A stretch of 64,000 bases of DNA, taken from assembly GCA_032622095.1 (NCBI GenBank), contig CP136064.1, positions 39,608,426 to 39,672,425 on the forward strand, read 5' to 3'. A program made the translations under genes and the position numbers. The stretch comes from Siphonodentalium dalli. Its lineage: Eukaryota; Mollusca; Scaphopoda; Gadilida; Siphonodentaliidae. The notes beneath the pieces were generated by a model that worked only from the letters and a program-made list of their open reading frames with translations, did not search any database and was not told the DNA's origin. Positions within the stretch are counted from its first letter, which is position 1. Every line of letters begins with the position of its first letter. Shown here piece after piece: positions 32,901-47,900 of this stretch.

Positions 32901-35900
32901 ACTAAAAGAACCCGGGAGAGCCCAGACGGACGCATAGACCCGACCATATTATATATTGATGACTAATGGTTGCGAGGCACTTACTAAAGGTATATTGCAA
33001 ATATTGACTCGCTATCTCGTTCGCGGCCGGCTTCATTAACCCCTTAAATGACGATATGCGCCAGAAGAACATGGCGCAAGCCCGGGCACGCCCGGGCAGG
33101 CCTTGGTGATCTCATGGACCCGCAGACAGTCTAATATGATGTCATATGGTAGTAGGATACAGAATAAGCATATATTATGAAAAGTGTTGTCTCAACAATC
33201 AAGGAGTAAAATCCCAGGGTGCAATTATATCACAATCTCGAATCCGCGCACGGGTATCTAATCTTATAATCCGTTTGATAACCTTCCCAGAATGTAAATC
33301 GAGATTATAGTGTTTTAATTGATATTCATAATCCTCTATAATCTATGTTGGCTTCATGCATATAATCAGTCAAAAAATAACACAGAGCAATTCAGTTATA
33401 TTCTCTAACATTATTCGCAAAGTATTCTGCTTTCAAACTTCCCTGGAACCAAATTCAATCAATAGGCAAATAATATATTCTAAAACAAAATATGGTAATC
33501 GGACATTTCCCCACCGGACATTTCCCCAACCTCTCAGAAAGTGGCAAAGGGGCATTTACCCAATCGGACATTTACCAACCGGACATTTCCCCACTTACTC
33601 AATGCGGACATTTACCCACCGGACTTTTCCCCACCCGAATTGTTGACTTTATTTTTGAAATAAGCATAACCGTCGACACATAATGTGTCACCACCACGAT
33701 TGTTCTTAATCAATTCCATGATTGAAAGTGAAGATATGATTCCATGATAACTGATAAATGTTTTTCAAAACATTACATCGGTTGAATTGACATGACATGA
33801 GATGGCCTCAATGTCCAGGCTTCACTGACCACTCAAAACATCCTTTGATGTCTGCGATAAAGGATGTAGCATAAAATATTTTATTAGCAGGGCGGGGAAA
33901 TGTCCGGTGGGAAAATGTCTTAGTGGGTAAATGTCTGGGTGGGTAACTGTCCGGGTGGAGAAATGTCCGCTTTTGAAAGTGGGTCGTGTCCCGTGCAGAA
34001 ATGTCAGGGATTCAAAAATATATCGACCGACAAGTTCAAATTCGCAGGGCCAGTCCTTGTAAATAATAATAAAAAACATCAGAATGACCATCTAAGAGCG
34101 ATTGTATGACGGCGGTTCACAATTTTTTCAACTGTGAACTGCATGCTTTAAATTTAACGAGTAATTCTTTTTTTATATACATACTGTTGGACGTGTTACG
34201 TGGCGGTGAGCAAATTTTTCGACTGCATTGGGGGTTAAATTAAGTTTTTCACAAAAAAATATGCGGTTGTATATAGGAACGTATAAAGGATGGCCAATAA
34301 TGCCGCCAATTCCTGATCGAGTGGGCACCAATATTATAAATGAACACGCCGTGAACGATATATAACGGCAGTAAATGTTCATACCAGCCACCCTACCGCC
34401 ATAAGGCATCACACTATACCGATCACTGGTCCATGGTGCCACCCGGACTTCCCCGAGCTCTCTCGTGATCGGGCTTTTTGCGCGTGTTCTTCTGGCGCAT
34501 ATCGTCATTTAAGGGGTTAATGAAGCCGGCCGCGAACGAGATAGCGAGTCAATATTTGCAATATATACCTTTAGTAAGTGCCTCGCTACCATTAGTCATC
34601 AATATATAATATGGTCGGGTCTATGCGTCCGTCTGGGCTCTCCCGGGTTCTTTTAGTCAATATCGGCATTTAAATGGTTAATAAACCCGCCGGTGGACGA
34701 CACAGCAAGTCAATTTTCCTAATATATGCTTATTCTGTATCCTACTACCATATGGCATCATATTAGACTGTCTGTGGGCTCATGAGACCACCAAGACCTG
34801 CCCGGGCGTGCCCGGGCTTGCCCGGGCACTAATTAGTCACACCGTTAATCAACGTTGATTAATTTAGATTTTTGGTTTGTGATAAACTATATGTCAATTA
34901 CAAATAAAATAAATTTCTGCAGCCCACTGGGGGTTGTGGTCGGAGGCGGTCGAGTCGGCCGCCGGTTCGTTAATTAGGTGCTGGTTGTTATTGTTATTTT
35001 AACGGAATTCTGAGTTGGCCATTCGCAAAACCAATATATTTTATATTCTACAATTACATTCTTGGGTTTATAATATATGATCTTGAGCGCGTTACCATTT
35101 CTGACATTGGTTATATTGTTATATATGTCGTGGATGGATTATCATTGGTGGGTGTGTAGGCAGTATATGTGTGATGATGGATGGCGTGCATGAGTATACA
35201 GTGAGTTGCTGAATTGTCATGTGTGAGGTGTATATGCATGGAAGGTATGAGTGGTCGTGGGTGCTGGTATTGGTATATTGGGAAGGGCTGAATGGCCATT
35301 GTCGATGTGTATATGTATACCTGGATTGAATCTATGGTCATGGGTGGGCTGTATATAGATAGAACCGCATGAGATATGTAATAAATGTATTTATCGAGTG
35401 GTTATATGACTATGGAGGTGCCGAATATGTATACAGGTAGTGACTGTATGGTCAATGGTGAGGTGAATAGGTATACAAGGAGTGACTTTATGATCCTGAA
35501 TGTAGTGAATATGTATACAGAGAGTGACGATATGGTCATATGTCAGATACAGGAGTATGCCTGGTGTGCATGCATGGTGACTCATGACTGTATGGTGATT
35601 TGTTGTGTGTACGGTATAACCAAGTATGGCTGTATGGTCATGGGTCAGGTGTACGTGTATAAAGTGGGTGACTATATTGTCATTTTTGTGGTGTTTCTGT
35701 GAGGTAATATGTGGGTTGTACATGTGAAACCTTGGGTGTCTATCGCTTTCCAAAATAGCTCAAGGATATGTTAATCAATAGAGAGGTAATGTCAGAGTTC
35801 TCCATCTTGATGGTCTGTCTGTATGTACAATGGAGGAAAGCGATAGCCACCCATTACCACACAGTAACTCCATATATACATAATCACCACACAAATGACA

Positions 35901-38900
35901 ATATAGTCACCCACCGTATACACGTACACCTGACCCATGCCCATATAGCCATACTTGGTTATACCCCTACACACCACAAATGACCATACAGCCACGAGTT
36001 ACAATACATGAACACAGGGTATGATCCTACACACAACCCATAACCATATAATCACTCCCTGTATACATATTCACCATGTTCGTGAACATAAGTCAATCCC
36101 TTTTTACCCATTCACCTCACCATTGGCCTTTACGGTCACCACCCTATATACCTTTTATACACACCCATGGTCTAATAGACATTCAAGATATACATAAATA
36201 CCACAACAATGACCATAGGGTCACTCCAGGTATACATATCCACCTCACCACTGGTGATATAGCCACTTGCTTTGTGCACATACCCTAAGCCCTTTGTCTC
36301 CAATATGTATACTGTGTGATTTGGCCTACCTAAACTGGCTGCCAAATTTGTGCTCCGTTGACAACAAAAAGGGGTGAAATCCATAAACATACCTTAGTAT
36401 AATCGACAAAATGGATTCATTTGAATTAAAAACAAATTTCAGCTGAAAGTTCAATTAGTTTTACCTATTAATCCTCACCTGTTTATTTTTTATAAACAAA
36501 AAATCAAGAAAAATGCCCAAAAAATAAGAGGATTTCAATAAGCCATAGGCCATAACGAAAATATTTTACATGCAATAACCAAAATTTCGTTACAATATAG
36601 TTAGACTTACATATTAAATATGTTGTGAAAACATCAAGATGTATGGAGATAAATTTACTGAGTTACAAGACCTCAAAAATGGCATTTCGTCACGCGACCC
36701 CATGTCACAAAGCCAAATTTGACTAAGTCCATGTTATGGAACGCACATTTCATCGGCATATTTGTTCTCATTCTTTACCATAAATGGATGAAAAATTTGA
36801 TTTATGTGCTCTAACCAGTAGGTTAACCACTTAATTAGTGAAAAAACACAAAATTATAATGTATTTTAACAAGTAATTGATCCTAAAATCTGCTTTTTAG
36901 CTTATTTTGAAAATACGCCGAAAATGGGGGCTCCGAAATCTGAAAAACGACCATTTTTTTGGTACAGAAATGTCCATAACTCAAAAAATATTTGACGAAT
37001 ATTAAAATGGTTTACGGTTCTGTGACCAGCATGGTGAGTTCTACAAAATAAACTCAAAATTGAAAAAGATTAGACCAATTTGAAATTTTCATGAACATCC
37101 CTAACCTAAGCAATGTGACAAAATCGCAAATATTTTGGGTCATTAATTCTAATTTTTTTTGAAAACGGACACCTAAATCAAGGGCCAACAAGTGAGATTT
37201 TGATCAGAACATATCTTACTATCATATTAAGCAATAAAACCTTTGCCCCCCTTGGGGTGCAGCCAAAATTTTATTTATGCATTTTCACAGTTCTATCTCA
37301 TGGACTAATTGTAACTAATTTTGTTTGTTCTAAAACCATTTAACTAACTATTGTATGATTAATACTATAGGTTTCTATATATATTATAATGCACAATGGG
37401 ATGTGCTTTCCTTTTTAAAGGTTAAACCCTATCCTTTTAGCACATGCATATAAAATGTCGAGACGCACACACATGTTCCACTATGTGCCTGCAACTGGTT
37501 AACTCCTGAATAGAACGACATATATAAGACAATAACTCATTGTGTCATCATTGCTAACGACACCAACCATTTGTACCATATTCGACAGTAAATGCACTTT
37601 CGAGTTCGGACTGGAAATGTTTTTGGTATTCCATCATTGATCTTAACCCATTCAATATATATCCTCGTGCAAATAGGTTCATATTGGACCAAAATATTGG
37701 AATTATTTGATTTTGACATAAGCCCATATATGGACTAAAACACGTTTTGCCGTTGGATGGCGGGGGGCACAGTGAAACTACATTATAAAGAGCGTACACA
37801 TGATACGTCGTGAGTTGGTTTATTCGTGTTATTTTCCAGCCTGTCCTCGTGAAAATAAACACAGTAAAAGCTTATCTCATATTGAAGTAGTTATATTTAT
37901 ATTCATCAAATGGTATAAATGGATCTGTTTGCGATGGGATAATTGTCACCAGCCAATACACACACATTTGAATACTGAAAGAAACTTAATCAGTTAATCG
38001 GGTTTCACAAATTACATAGCGATTGATATTCAATCCGGTTAACACGTGCCATGTATGTGAGGATTAGGATATCAGGATTGACAAAATAGCGCAGATATTT
38101 GAAAAAAGGTGTTTTAAAGACACGGTTGGCCTTGGCGGTGGGTATCCTGTGAAAATATATCCACCCATCAAAAACCGCCACACACAGAAAGAACATCAAA
38201 ATGTAGATAGACTTTGTCCGTATACAAATAAGAAATATCGCATAAACAGTATGTTATGGTCATATGTTTGACCATTGTTATGTAAACAAAAGCATAAAAA
38301 GTTACTTTTCTGGTGTTTGTTTATATTATGATGGTAAACATAAAGAGCGTTCTTTGGTGGTGAATACCTGATATGGAACTAATAAAGAGCGTTTATGTCA
38401 TGCATTTGTGTGTGATTAGCCAGTACTTAGCATTGTGCTGTCTTCTGTAACACAATCAGGCTCTTGCTTAGGTAAAATGTAGTAGATCTTTATGATAACA
38501 TGCTGTTTACGCGATGGTCATGCTATATATGAACGGAACTGTATGCGTTTTAATGTTTTTTCTGTTTACGGTGTTTGGAACAAATATGAATATTTTCGAC
38601 AATTAAGGCCGCACGTGCCTTTAAAGACAAATGTTGATCACCTGTGCATAGTGTTGTAAATTCATTCGATATTCAGGCCGATTTGGCATCAACGTGTAAT
38701 ATTAACCAGACCACATATTATGACATCGCTACTGTGGTACATGTGATACCAGCTAATGCGCCATCGGTACAAAGAACCATTGAGGCTTGGTATGTTTCGC
38801 GACAGTCTAGGTGAACGTCGACTCTATATTTGAAATATAGAGTCTGGAGCTGATGTCGCCAAAACCTTTTCTATTTTTCAGCGAAGAGCTTCCCCAAAAT

Positions 38901-41900
38901 GACGTCACGGATTTTAAAAAATACATCGATGATTGACAGGTGTCCCCACGTGTTATTTGTTGTGCTTCGCAATAACAATGGCCGACTCATCAACGCATAG
39001 AAGGCCTGTGTCGCGACATAAACTTACAGAAGATAATATTTGTCGTGTGTGCGACTATTCTTTTTCGGGAGATGAACTCGCTGCATCAACGGGAAAGCTG
39101 CATCCGAGAGCAAAAAATAAGGTCGTCATCAAAAATGATGCTTTAGTCGCCTTTAGAACTATTTAAAAGCCTAAAATTAAGTCATTTCCTCGGTGTTTAA
39201 CTTTCAGATGACTTTTTTACGACAAATAATTTGATTTGCAAACCATGTTACAATAAAGTAAATCAAATACACGGACATGAGTGAGTTCTATTTATATTTA
39301 TGGGAGGCCAAGTTGGTACCATACGCAGGCCTATCTATCAGGTCCAGCACATCCTTCAAATTAATCGGTATCGTACCGACGAAATTCCGCTCTGTTACTA
39401 TATTTAGAGGTGACATTATGGGAGTCTCCGCACACTAACACTTGTTTATTAACCCATACGGTTTCATTGGATGGAAAATAATTTACGCAATCAATCAGAT
39501 TACGGAATCCCGAGGACTTGGAAATGAGATAGCGATGTTATCCGCCAGACCTAATATTCAATGTTGTAATGAATATTTAGGTATGAGTTTACTCAGACTG
39601 GTTTCGCGACATCGGAATTAAAATGTTCTGTCCCTTTCATGTCAAGCTCCGGGGCCGAAATATAACATCAGAAACGACCCGGTGTCCAACGGAAAATCAT
39701 TTGGAATCAGCAGGAAAGGTAAGTTCATTTAAATATATTGTCTATATATCTATTTATATCATGTCACTCAAAAGCTTAAGCTGATGAGGTCATTGTCACA
39801 AGTCATGCATGGATCACATTCGTAGCATGCAGCTTTTCAAAGTGATCACAAATGTAGCTAGCTTTTCAAGGGCGATCACATTCGTAGCCAGCTCTTCGCA
39901 TTCATGTGGGTCTAATGAACGAGACAAATTGTTTGGCTAAACACATTCTTGAGTATAGATGCACGAGGAACAACTTATAAGGAAAGAAATAAATTAAATA
40001 TTAGTTATTCATTTGTATATACCCAAGTTGTTCGACAAATGCCATGATATTGCTGGAAATCTATTAATTAATTTATTATAAATGGACCCAGTTTTGGAGC
40101 ATGACGTCGCGTGTTCTCGCGTAGACGTCATCTATTGCGTCATTAAAAATGGAATTTGAAACAATAGCAAAAATGCGATCGTCTGTGAACAGCAGCCGGC
40201 TACGTTTGTGATCGATTTGAAAGGCTGGCTACGAGTGTGATCGATGCCTTGTGACAACACCTAATACATAACCTATATCGGGTGCCGAATAGATAGTGAA
40301 AGATTCACTATTTAATACCTAGCGATTTGTATTCAATCAGAGTAACTTGTGCCACGCAAGGTCAGGATTATATTCAGAAATGAGTATACCGAATTAATCG
40401 GAAGCGCGATAACTCTATATTCAACTTATACTTTGACGAAATAACGGAGATGTGTCTGAAAGAATTTACAACACCACAGGTGACCAACTTGGTCTTTAGA
40501 AAACATTTTTCTTCCAATATCTCCGCCATTTCGTCAACCCTAACCTACTAATCCTAACCACAGGTATTTGGCCAAAAACAAAATTGCCCAAAAAAATAAA
40601 ATAAAAATATTTTAAGGTAAGTATCAAGGCTGATAGTGAAAATAGGAGGTCAAAAATCATCCTCACAAAAGCTAATTTTTTTATCAAATTGATCTGGAAT
40701 TCTAGCATTATGTGCCCAAGTAATCATATCTTTTGTTAAAGTTTAGCTTTCCGTCGTACTTTAAACAGTGAGCATAGAAAATCATTCGAAGTTGTCAATG
40801 AAATTTATTTTTTGGTACCCGAAACGTCCGTCCAATGAAAAATTAAAAAAAATCACATAATCCAACCCCTAAACACCGAAATATATACTACTATCATCAA
40901 ACTAAATAGCCCTATTGTCAAACAGATGTTGTCCAGAACAGTTGGACATAGGGGGTCGTGTGACCACTCAAAATGTGCGGAATGGTCACATTATGGGGGG
41001 GGGGGGGGGGTCAGTAATACATTTTCATATCCAAAAGTCAATGGTTTTTAAGATAATTGCCAAAAACCCAAAAAAATCCATTTTTAAGGGCCTAGATGAA
41101 CCCCAATTTTGGGATTCAGCACTTTTATCTCAAAGTTGAGCCCGCAATTAGAATTTTATTGACCTATATCCATCGGTGCCACATACAGGTATCATTTCTG
41201 ATATTTTCTGTACCATTATCGGATGGGATTGACCTTCAAGGAGCTCTTGACCCTGAAAATAAGGTTTTTGGATTGAATATATTGGTCGTAGAATGACCTT
41301 TTCCCAATAACAAAGATGTTGAGGAAATTATCAACTATAGGGTATTTGATCAGTAACCTAAAACTCCTACAAAAAGGTTACCTGATGATATAATTTGAAT
41401 GTAGTTCATCTTTTGTTATCTAGATTTCATGGCATTTGATGTGAGATGGCTTCCAAAATGGTTATAAATGGAATGACATATATCACATTAGCAATATACT
41501 TGTTCAATGTGTTATTTTCTTTAAACTTATGGGAGAACAGTGTGTTTTTATGGTATTCTAATGTTGAATTGAATTATACTCAGCCCACAAGTAGGTTTAA
41601 TAAATGTTGAGTTACTACAATTTGATCAATCAGTATGATTCGGTAGTCGAGCAGGTTGTGTCTTTCTCAGTCCCACATCAATTTTGATTGGCTGCATCAC
41701 CATTTTGTATAGAGGTTCTACAATTTCCCTAACACGTACATTATTTTAGAACAAATAATGGCTAGCCTGGCATGATTGCCTATATTTATATCTTGATATA
41801 TGTATATGTACACGTAGATGTATATTTGCCCTAAATTGTTCCTGGTTCAAATTTGGGAGTTTGTAAAACAATATGTCATAAGAAAGATGTAGTTGCAGTA

Positions 41901-44900
41901 ATATCAAAATATATTGTCCTGTTCAAAACTAACAAATACATGTCTATTGATTATTGGTGTGATATCCAGTAATAAAGACTAAATTAATCCTTCAGATTAT
42001 TTTATAAGGGCTTTAGTCTAGTTATAATAAATCCACACATTAAAAATATAGGGCTTCCATACATACAGAATATTTTCCAACTTGACTATCGTTCCTTGTG
42101 CTCAACTGAGTGAGTTCATGTGAGGTTCATGGAAATTTATTTGGCAAGCTTGATTCTAAAGTGTCTAGCTTTATGGGCTTGAAATTCCGAATGCAATCCT
42201 GTTGAGTTGTGAGCTCAGAGTGAGTTAGAAGAAAAATACAAGCATCATTTGATATGCAGATATAAATACATACAATCTACATTTTGCAGGTAGCCATGCT
42301 ATGCAATCCTACCTTATGTTTCAACTTATCAAGGAAAAATGATCACATTACCAATGACTATGATAGTCAGATGTTTTTGTAGATTTTGTAGATTGTGGAT
42401 GTTGTAGATTTTGTAGATTTCTGGATGTTGTAATGCAATATAGATCTCCATTATAGTTGCACAAATTTATTTTTAATTTCGTCCCTTTAAATTGACTTTT
42501 ATTTTTTATGTATGTATATGTGCCACTCCAAAAATGTCAGTAAAGTACTGCCAACCGTTTGGTTTGATGTTATAGGCACAGGAGATATATATATATACTT
42601 TACATGTCAAATATTGTGAACCCTGCAGGTACGTGTATGTGTGTCAGTCGCCTTATGTGTGTGATGTACATGCAGTAACTACATGTATATTCTAGTGAAA
42701 TTTATGGTCTGCACTGCAGTATTTCAAAAACATGCTATGGCCATGCCTACATATACATATGTACACCGATTCTAACACAATGATTGTCAGGTTATAATCT
42801 ATGTTTGAGGAAAGTTACTATGTATTTTTTATTTGTGTTGCATTTGTCAATAGTAATGTGTCCCAGGACCCCAGATGTTACTAGTGCAGAGCCCATTTAA
42901 TTTTCATGAGACTGGTGGACTTCATGTCTATACTCCTAAATAAACATGACTCTGAGTCTTATCAGACCAAGACGGTATTGTGTAGGTTTTACTAGAATTA
43001 TATTTAGAAAAGACTCAACCATTATTTTTCCACTACCCTATATATCACAATATATTCATTTGCAGTATTCATCCCAAGTTTAGTGGTGATGCTAATAAAT
43101 TTGGTATGATAGTTAGCTAGAGCAAAGCGATCTGAACAAATCGAGGATAAGCCACTATGTGTAGAAAACATTAAAAACATGTATATTATGAAATATTTTA
43201 ATAATGGGTGCTGGTTTTTACAAACTGGCCATAATTGAGATGACTATTCCTGTTGTTTACCACATTAAATATTTTGAAGTATATATGTTCTTGAATGTTT
43301 CATACAGACACTGACTTTTGCACAAATTGCTCGGATTAGCCAAACAATGCAAAAATAACCAACTTTAGGTAAAATGATGGTACTATTTCTTAACAGAATC
43401 GCTTTGACCTACAAACATAGCAATCCAGCAGTACCCATCAACATAATATAAAATTAGCAGGACCACTTAACCTGGGGTGGTATTGAAAATGAAAATATCT
43501 TTAAAATGGTAAGTTATGAGGGCTATTAGCTATTATGAAGAATTATGTTAGTGAAATAATAGACCCTCATCTTCTCCAACCTGCAAGTGCTGCAACTATC
43601 ATGGCCAATCAAAACTAATGTGGGACTGACAAAGGCTCATTCTACTATTGATTGAATAGTGATGATTCCATCATTTCCTAACACTTTTTGTGAGATGAGG
43701 TGTCCTTTTGGAAGAATTGATTACTTCTGAAATATATACTGGTATATATGGTCATCTCTCATCTGATTACAACATGTTTTTACTATGCCCAGATGCAATA
43801 CCCATTTTAGGATCGCAAACAGCTGGTCATTCCATTCAGTAAAAGTGTTTAGCATGTTTCATAGCTTGGTCACTTAAATCAGATCAGCTGTTAAATGTTG
43901 ATAAAACAAAATTTGAAAACCTGTTTTGTTCAATCTATACATTTCTGTTTATTAGAGCACAATTGTTACCTGATATTGGTAAAGCACACCAGTTTACAAG
44001 GCATGTTCAGTCGGGAAGAGCTCATGTTGTGTGTCGTGGTCAACACATCCTCAGCAGCAATTTCCAGCTAATCCCATTGTGTGTGGTCAATTGTGCTCTT
44101 AAGTCGATCAGAGAATGCGGATAGTTCTTTAAAAAGTGTCATACATATGCTGTGGCCTTGGTGGTATTGTATACTTGTGGTGCGTAACATGCTGAAATCG
44201 GTTTTTGGCAATTATCTTAAAAACCATTGACTTTTGGATATGAAAATGTATTACTGACCCCCCATAATGTGGATTTTCAGGGTCAAGAGCTCCTTGAAGG
44301 TCAATCCCATCCGATAATGGTACAGAAATTATACCTATATGTGGCACCGATGGATATAGATCAATAAAATTCTAATTGGGGGCTCAGCTTTGAGATAAAA
44401 GTGCTGAACCCCAAAATTGGGGTTCAGGCCCTTAAAAATGGATTTTTGTTTGGTGTTTTGCAATTATCTTAAAAACCATTGACTTTTGGATATGAAAATG
44501 TATTACTGACCCCCCATAATATGACCATTCCGCACATTTTGAGTGGTCACACGACCCCCTATGTCCAACGGTTCTGGAGATATAGTCACGGCGGGTGGTA
44601 GTACTTCGCGCAAAAAAGGGGCGTGGCCATTTGACCCATTTCGCCCTCAATGGGAATTGTGTCACCAACCAAATACGTGTACCTTCATTTAGTGGATTCA
44701 TGAAGAGTTTTGCTCTGGACATACAATTGCATACAAAACCACCATGAGCTACTAAAGTAATAAGGAATTATATAAAACATTTTTTTTATCGATGTAAAAT
44801 TATTTTATTTTGGAGTCATTTACTGCAGCGTTTCTCGAGTTTGTTTCGCACTTTCAAAATGGCCTCCCGCGAAAAGAATCATGTAAAACTGACGGGAAAA

Positions 44901-47900
44901 TAAAGACAAAAATCTTTATTAAACTCGATGTATGTTGAGTACCACACCCAAATTAGCTGTCCTTCGTGAAACAACATCTGTTTGACAATAGGGCTGTTTA
45001 GTTTGATGATTAGAGTATAGATTTCGGTGATTTAGGGGTCGGATTGTTAGATTTTTTTATTTTTCAATGGACGGACGTTTCGGGTACCAACCAAATAAAT
45101 TTGATTTATCAACTTTAAATGTTTTTCTATGTTCTCAAATACGACGGCGAACCAAACTTTTTTGAAAACTATGATTATTTGGTCACATAGTGCTGCAATT
45201 ACAGATCAATACAAAAATAAAATGTTGCTTTTGTAGAGAAAAATGCTGACCTCTATCAAAAATGAGATAGATACCTTTCCGAGATTTTTATTAAATTAAA
45301 ATAATCCTAACATTTAATCCTAACCTCGCGTGGTACGTGTTACTCAGATTGAATATCAATCGCTATGTGATTTGTGAAACCCGATTATCTGATGTAGTTT
45401 CTTTCGCTATTCAAATGTAGGCGTATTCGCTGGTGACAATTATCCCATCGGAAACACGCTGTCCCTGTACGAGAAACTATAGATCAGTCGCGACTTTCAA
45501 GTTACCCAGTCCATTTGGATATTTTTCATGAAACACGTATAGTATGGTCTGCATGGTAAATTTACTGTTGATAGGGCAATATAAATTCATCTATTAATAT
45601 GTATTGAATGGAAATTTCATGACCATTGCTGTGTGGGATACGTTCGAGTGATTGTCCATGCATTCTATTTGACTTAGCTTCTGGTAAGGGTTTTTTTTTA
45701 AAAACATTTCCGCAAGCATCTATATCGCCGTATAGGTCTGTGATGCATCACATGGATAGTAGGAAATAAACTAACAAATTTAAATATATATGTATGCTCA
45801 TTGTTACAGACGGAGCATTCATAAGAGCACATGTGCACATGGTATGCAGCGATGATATACCAGCTAAACCAGGAAACAATAAACGGCCAAAATCAAGTGT
45901 TCTTATCGACAAACCCGAAGGTACTTACGAATAATTTTTAATTTCTCACAAGAATCCTATATATATACATCTGTACTGGAACTAATTAAATTTGAATGTA
46001 ATGTAATGCAATTATATATGGATATCAACACAATACCATTTACAACTGGAATTATTACCTCTGGGCGACTTGTAGGACGTCGATTGGGTCAGGTTTCAGC
46101 CCGGGACAACGAAGAGCGTTCCGTGTTAGTCTATTTTTGATATGATAACAATAAAGATATAGATTGTCTCACTCGTGTGAGAAAAATTGGAAACATTGGC
46201 AACTGTTTTCAGATTAATATAGAAATTTCGTGTATTTAGCTATCTATCATATTCGTACTTCCAAATTACACAAATTGGAGGTTCAAGTGAGTCACATCTG
46301 TTTCTGTTTTATTTTCTCCGCCAATTAATGTTACAGCATTGGCGCCAACATATGGGAGGTATCTGCCACTGCCGGATACGTTGGCGGGACCACATTTCAG
46401 CCGTGAGTAAACCAAACCTGTAACTCCATTCGCAATGCGATAGTTGAACGCATCAATATGCATATTGTCATTCCCTCAATATGTGGTTCATTAAAGATAC
46501 CCCATCCGATTTATCACAAAAAACCCTACAATTTGTACGTCTCATATATCAGTAAACAATTAGATCATATCCATTATTCAATTGATAGGTTTTTGTAGTC
46601 AGATATCGATTTTGAAATAAGTAAGCTTTTACCTTTTTGTCGGGTGAGTAGAACTCGTATCTGATAAAGAGCGTCCATGCTTCCGTTGTCTAATGTCGGT
46701 ATATAATAAAGAGCGTCCATGCTTCCGTTGTCTAATGTCGGTAGATAATAAAGAGCGTCCATGCTTCCGTTGTCTAATATCGGCAGATAATAAAGAGCGT
46801 CCATGCTTCCGTTGTCTAATGTCGGTAGATAATAAAGAGCGTCAATGCGTCCGTTGTCTAATGTCGGTAGATAATAAATACCGTTCATGCTTCCGTTATC
46901 AAATGTCGGTAGATAATAAAGAGCGTCCATGCGTCCGCTGTATAATTTTGGTAGATAATAAAGAGCATCCACACTTCCGTTGTATATTGTCGTTAGATAA
47001 TAAAGAGTGTCGATGCTTCCGTTGTCAAATGTCGGTAGATAATAAAGACCGTTCATGCTTCCGTTGTCTAATGTCGGTAGATAATAAAGAGTGTCGATGC
47101 TTCCGTTGTCTAATGTCGGTAGATAATAAAGAACGTCCATGCTTCCGTTGTCTAATGTCGGTAGATAATAAAGAGCATCCACACTTCCGTTGTCTAATAT
47201 CGGTAGATGATAAGGAGCGTTCATGCTTCCGTTGTCTAATGTCGGTAGATAATAAAGAGTGTCGATGCTTCCGTTGTCTAATGTCGGTAGATAATAAAGA
47301 ACGTCCATGCTTCCGTTGTCTAATGTCAGTAGATAATAAAGAGCGTCCATGCGTCCGCTGTATAATGTCGGTAGATAATAAAGAGTATCCATACTTCCGT
47401 TGTATATTGTCGGTAGATAATAAAGACCGACCATGTTTCCGTTGTCTAATGTCGGCAGATAATAAAGAGCATCCATACTTCCGTTGTACATTGTCGGTAT
47501 ATAATAAAGAGCGTCCATGCTTATGTTGTCTAATGCCGATAGATAACAAGGAGCGTTCATGCTTCCGTTGTATAATGTCGGTAAATAATAAAGAGCGTCA
47601 ATGCTTGAGTTGTCTAATGTCGGTAGATAATAAAGAGCGTCAAGGCTTCCGTTGTCTAATGTCGGTAGATAATAAAGAACGTACATGCTTCAGTTGTCTA
47701 ATGTCGGTAGATAATAAAGAGCGGCAATGCTTCCGTTGTCTAATGTCGGTAGATAATAAAGAGCGTCCATGCTTCAGTTGTATAATGTCGGTAGATAATA
47801 AAGAGCATCCACGCTTCCGTTGTCTAATTTAGGTATATAATAAAGAGCGTCCACGCTTCCGTTGTAAAATGTCGGTAGATAATAAAGATCGTCCACGCTT

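Larger units (their letters stand above)
29984..37308. mobile_element. About 7.3-kb inverted-repeat element in intron 1
   Basis: The left end TTAGTCCATGAGATAGAA is exactly inverted at the right end. The next 150-200 bp match imperfectly (GCACCCC, GGGGCAAAGGTTTT, ACTTGTTGGCC, TGTCCGTTT). The interior holds AT-rich DNA with repeated AAATGGC-GCC phrases, diverged minisatellite on both sides (31655-32140 and 35110-36290) and the 9-bp-TSD element at 32375-34843. No transposase was seen and the target duplication was not resolved. Confidence 0.6.

Noticed and set aside
41096-44347. Shared ORF pieces (IDLQGALDPEN) at 41.2 and 44.3 kb as duplicated exons
   Set aside because: They lie in the two arms of one inverted-repeat element and the similarity covers the surrounding non-coding DNA equally.
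46574-47832. 370- and 379-codon ORFs on opposite strands of the 42-bp minisatellite
   Set aside because: Same period artefact, in an intron of the SHIPPO-like gene. There is no start context or domain.
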